Below the pieces are notes generated by a model. It was given only the letters and a program-made list of their open reading frames with translations, was not told where the DNA came from and made no database searches. Shown piece after piece: positions 60,997 to 64,000 of a DNA stretch of 64,000 bases. Location of the stretch: assembly GCF_029227915.1 (NCBI RefSeq), contig NC_079887.1:11718001-11782000 (forward strand), given 5' to 3'. The DNA is from Hydractinia symbiolongicarpus (lineage: Eukaryota > Cnidaria > Hydrozoa > Anthoathecata > Hydractiniidae). The position numbers and the translations under genes were made by a program. Each line of letters begins with the position of its first letter. The first letter of the stretch is position 1.

Positions 60997-63619
60997 TTAT
61001 AAAGAAGATTTTTTATCCACAATAGCAGGGAATCTACCCATTTTAAACTTCGATATATCATAGGATGGAATTCTTCCCAAGGCTAAATCTGCGAGGATAT
61101 TTCCAGTAGCAGGAGCCATCTTAAAACCAGTACCTAAAAGGCAGATACAGAAAATGTAAAATATATCAAGGAAGAAACTGTCGACTGAAGACTGTCGTTC
61201 AGCTATGCTATGATGGAGTCCTTATTTCATGCTAAGATGGCAACATATGCTTGCGATAAGATGGCAGCGTTTGCTTGTGCTAAGATGGGCACCTTTGCTT
61301 GTGCTCAGATGGAGACATTTACTAATGATAGAGCCACTTAAATTTTTGGTCACAACCTTGAATTCTAGACCGTGAAAAATTTCATTACCTGAAAAACCTG
61401 CACCGATGACAATGTTTTGATATTTTGGATGGACATCAATAATAAAATCTCGATCTGGTGTTAGCTGCAAGAAAATATTATGTTTAAATTGGAACAACAT
61501 AAATTTCCATACCTTAAGAGTGTTAAAATATTCATATACAAACCTTTTTCAAGAATATTTGCGGGGTAAGCCTGTAATTTACAAACTAGATTTCTGTAAA
61601 ATCTGGATTATGCTCTTTACGAATTATAATTCTGGGCAAATGTGCAACTTTTATGGCTTTTTTTATCAAATTATCTTATATTTGTATGATTAGTGACATT
61701 CTATTATGGAATAGAAAAGGTTAAATTATTAGTACAAAGGCAAAAAATTAATCTTCTAAATATTATTGTTTTATGACACTTGGAATTCATTCATTAAAAC
61801 TGCATTAAATTGCATCTGTATAGCAAATGTTTTTTACAATATGTTTTAACAATGTGAGGTATATAAAAGCCAAATCAGTTTTCAAGCCATTTCTCTCACA
61901 TATATATTAACACAACAAAACCACCTACTGTATACAAACAGTTTTCAACAATGCTCGGCCTCTCTTCAACACCATCTGTGTAAAGTCTGACAAAGTTTTT
62001 CACCTCTTCAATGTCATGTGCTACGTCAGGATAATCAATGTCAACAATTGGGCCAGTATGCTGACAAATCTTAATAAAATAATGTTCAATTAATTAATAC
62101 ATCTGTCTGTGTAAACCCTGTAAATGAAAACAAGCCAGTAGAGGGAATCTAGAAAATCTAGCGACAGCAGCATGATAGTTGTTAATGGAGTTGTACAGTG
62201 CAGTTATAGTCAGAGATAAACTTAATAAATGATCGTCACAGATTGAAATACAAAACAAATTTAAAAAATATACTGAAAATACAGCATTAAAATGGGGCAA
62301 ATATTATAATAAATAGCCCTTTTTAGCCACAATATTTATCACAACAAGGCTTCAAAAACTCAAAATTTTGTACCCACATATTTTTGTACCCCCCAAAACT
62401 TTGTAGGCATTCTTGACCCTCACCATCATGCACCGCAATATCAGTTGTGTTAATTTTCATTTGTATCGAAATGTTTACAGTTTGCTTTGAAAATGCAAAA
62501 TTTACACATTTTAATCAAAGTTTATATCTGGCTTATTAATCCTGAGAATACAAGAGAAGGTAAATACAGGATCATGAATAAATAGAAATCTAAACTGGAC
62601 TATCAAACTTTGTAAGTTTCTCTGCTATTTTTAAAGTAAGCATTAAATTCACAACATCGATTTTCCCGTAAATTTTCCGTACATGCTTACGAGCAAGTAC
62701 CTAATTTTTAAAGCTCTTTAATAACAACAAAAAGAGAGAAGAAAATCAAATTGTAAGCTTAATATTTTACGTTCTTTGATGTGTTCTTTTTTTACGTTCT
62801 TTTTAATCTAAGGTCTTTTTATTACGCAATTTCAAGCCTCTTTTGTTGATGTTTTTCTGCTCGTTTTACTTTACAGTAAAACTTTACAGCATACACAAGT
62901 ATACTTGTAATGTTATCTGCAATCTTGCTAGGTATACCACCTTCTTACCATTTTTACAGCATTAACTTTAATCACAAACCTTAATTAAGCCTGGATATTC
63001 ATGACAAGCCAATCCATATATACCAAACATAATAAATGAAGGACAGTGTGAAGTAGAGCCAGATTTTTCCTCCTTTAGTCTCCAGTAACAAGCACGTGTT
63101 CTCCGGATCTGCAAAAGGAGATTATTACATGATTCAACTTGCATTTTATTCAGTTGGTAAATATTAAATAGAAATGAAATTGCTCGTTATGATTAACTTA
63201 CATTTAGTGGTAAATTCAACCCAAGGGGTTTGGTCAGCTTCGATGTGAATGGACCTTTTATGTGAATAAGCAAATACTTTATTTTTCTCTCATAAAAAAT
63301 AAAAAGATTCAAAAGATACATTATTTGATTAACAAGGAGTTACTAAAATGATTTTTATACAATTTTGAACCAACAACTATCATTTGGATTCAAAAGATAA
63401 GACAGCAGAAGTTATATGACCAAAGTTAAAGGAAAAATTGTGTGTGTGACTTGTGATAAATGTCATGTCTTATAAAACACAAAACTAACCTGCAGTGATG
63501 ATAAGTGAACGTGAGTAATATTTGCCCTTTTTTGTATGGATAGTGATAGTACTCCCAGGCATTATCCTGGTAACAGGCTCTCCATCTTGAAATACACCAC
63601 CATTTCTGACAAATACTTT
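60997..63619 (-). CDS. pipox: Peroxisomal sarcosine/pipecolate oxidase (C-terminal half; gene continues past the window)
   Basis: Six exons in coding order: 63490-63619, 63202-63254, 62980-63108, 61929-62069, 61389-61464, 60997-61133. They total 666 nt, encoding the last 221 aa, all phases consistent; human PIPOX is 390 aa. The enzyme oxidises L-pipecolate and sarcosine with FAD, producing hydrogen peroxide, in peroxisomes. Landmarks are RNGGVFQDGEPV, LIITAG, FTSKLTKPLG, CYWRL, YGLACHEYPGLIK, ENCLYTLTPDRDFIID and NIVIGAGFSG, then GFKMAPATG. The Cys of the CLYTLTP motif matches the covalent flavin-attachment cysteine known in monomeric sarcosine oxidases. The protein ends in KSSL; SSL is a weak variant of the peroxisomal PTS1 tripeptide (AHL in human). 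The N-terminal FAD-binding Rossmann part must lie beyond 64,000. Confidence 0.92.
61228..61320. repeat. Minisatellite, 24-bp unit, about 4 copies, in the last PIPOX intron
   Basis: Units of the type GCTAAGATGGCAACATATGC repeat four times with substitutions, ending near 61320. Confidence 0.85.
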
Positions 63620-64000
63620 CTAGGGAAGAAAAATATGGTTAGGTAAAGTATAAAAACCAGCAGCAAACAAAAATTTTAACAGATAATATTAAACTATCGA
63701 TTGGCCCATGCAAAAATCAACTATATGCAAACACAAATCTAGTTTAAACAAGTTTGAATGTTACCCACTTGTCTTTATAAAATATATTCTTCATTTAAAC
63801 AAACAATTGTGAATAACAACTAATGATTTTGAGAATACTTTTGCTTACAGCAACATATCTAGCATTCTTCCTTTAAAAGCCTTTTATTGTAGTTTTTCAA
63901 TAGTATTCAAAGATTAGTTAAAGAAATGCGATTTTCAGGTTTGTGATCTTTGCTTTTGCTACTATAAAACATGTATTATAGTTTGCAACCTCCTTGGAAC
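63620..64000. other. PIPOX intron sequence at the window edge
   Basis: No further exon is recognised. The next upstream exon of the minus-strand gene must lie beyond the window end. Confidence 0.5.

Noticed and set aside
61222-61500. 92-codon minus-strand frame
   Set aside because: It reads through a true PIPOX exon (61389-61464) into the intron minisatellite; the correct model splices out at 61388.
50326-63619. PSPH and PIPOX as a metabolic gene cluster for serine/glycine and sarcosine
   Set aside because: They are separated by an unrelated F-box gene and over 1 kb of intergenic DNA. Same-strand proximity in an animal genome is not evidence of a pathway cluster.

Overview
This 64 kb window is animal nuclear DNA. 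It is AT-rich, with GT-AG introns, single-copy metazoan genes and a dense mix of transposon relics. Penelope-like, Gypsy/GINGER-type, CR1/L2-like, Helitron and pogo-like elements occur together, the proteins have a non-bilaterian flavour, and several start codons sit just after a 3' splice acceptor. I infer a cnidarian, most likely a hydrozoan. The species is not determined.

Layout. About 1-19,000 is repeat territory. It holds a minus-strand LINE, an intron-containing GIN/KRBA2-like integrase gene, a Harbinger-like MITE, a decayed transposon-borne cysteine protease, a near-perfect 101-nt hairpin, a LINE endonuclease relic, a LINE with a PHD-like finger, and a Gypsy integrase relic. From 19,075 to 31,734 (+) lies a complete 16-exon rabphilin-like gene of 699 codons; a SINE and a Penelope-like relic sit in its introns. 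A 145-bp Helitron lies at 33.1-33.25 kb. A single-exon orphan class A GPCR follows at 35,759-36,997 (+). Next come an 8-exon fructosamine-3-kinase-related gene (39,585-45,279, -) and a single-exon tetraspanin (47,927-48,823, +). After these come a 6-exon phosphoserine phosphatase gene whose last intron carries a complete pogo-like transposon (50,326-56,977, -), a 2-exon F-box-like gene (57,466-59,602, -), and the 3' half of a pipecolate/sarcosine oxidase gene (60,997-63,619, -) that continues beyond the window.

The genes do not form a common pathway. Rabphilin is a secretory-vesicle Rab effector and the GPCR and tetraspanin are membrane proteins. FN3K-RP repairs glycated proteins, PSPH ends serine synthesis, and PIPOX is a peroxisomal flavo-oxidase. 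All spliced models were assembled by hand. For the four complete spliced genes the exon lengths sum to a multiple of three and every junction phase agrees, which is strong internal support.

No convincing new multi-gene system is visible. The observations most worth a second look are the spliced integrase gene, the loss of calcium ligands in the rabphilin C2A domain, the GPCR without the usual disulfide, the run of three perfect hairpins near 46.9-47.0 kb, the minimal Helitron, and the recurring acceptor-before-ATG arrangement that hints at spliced-leader trans-splicing.
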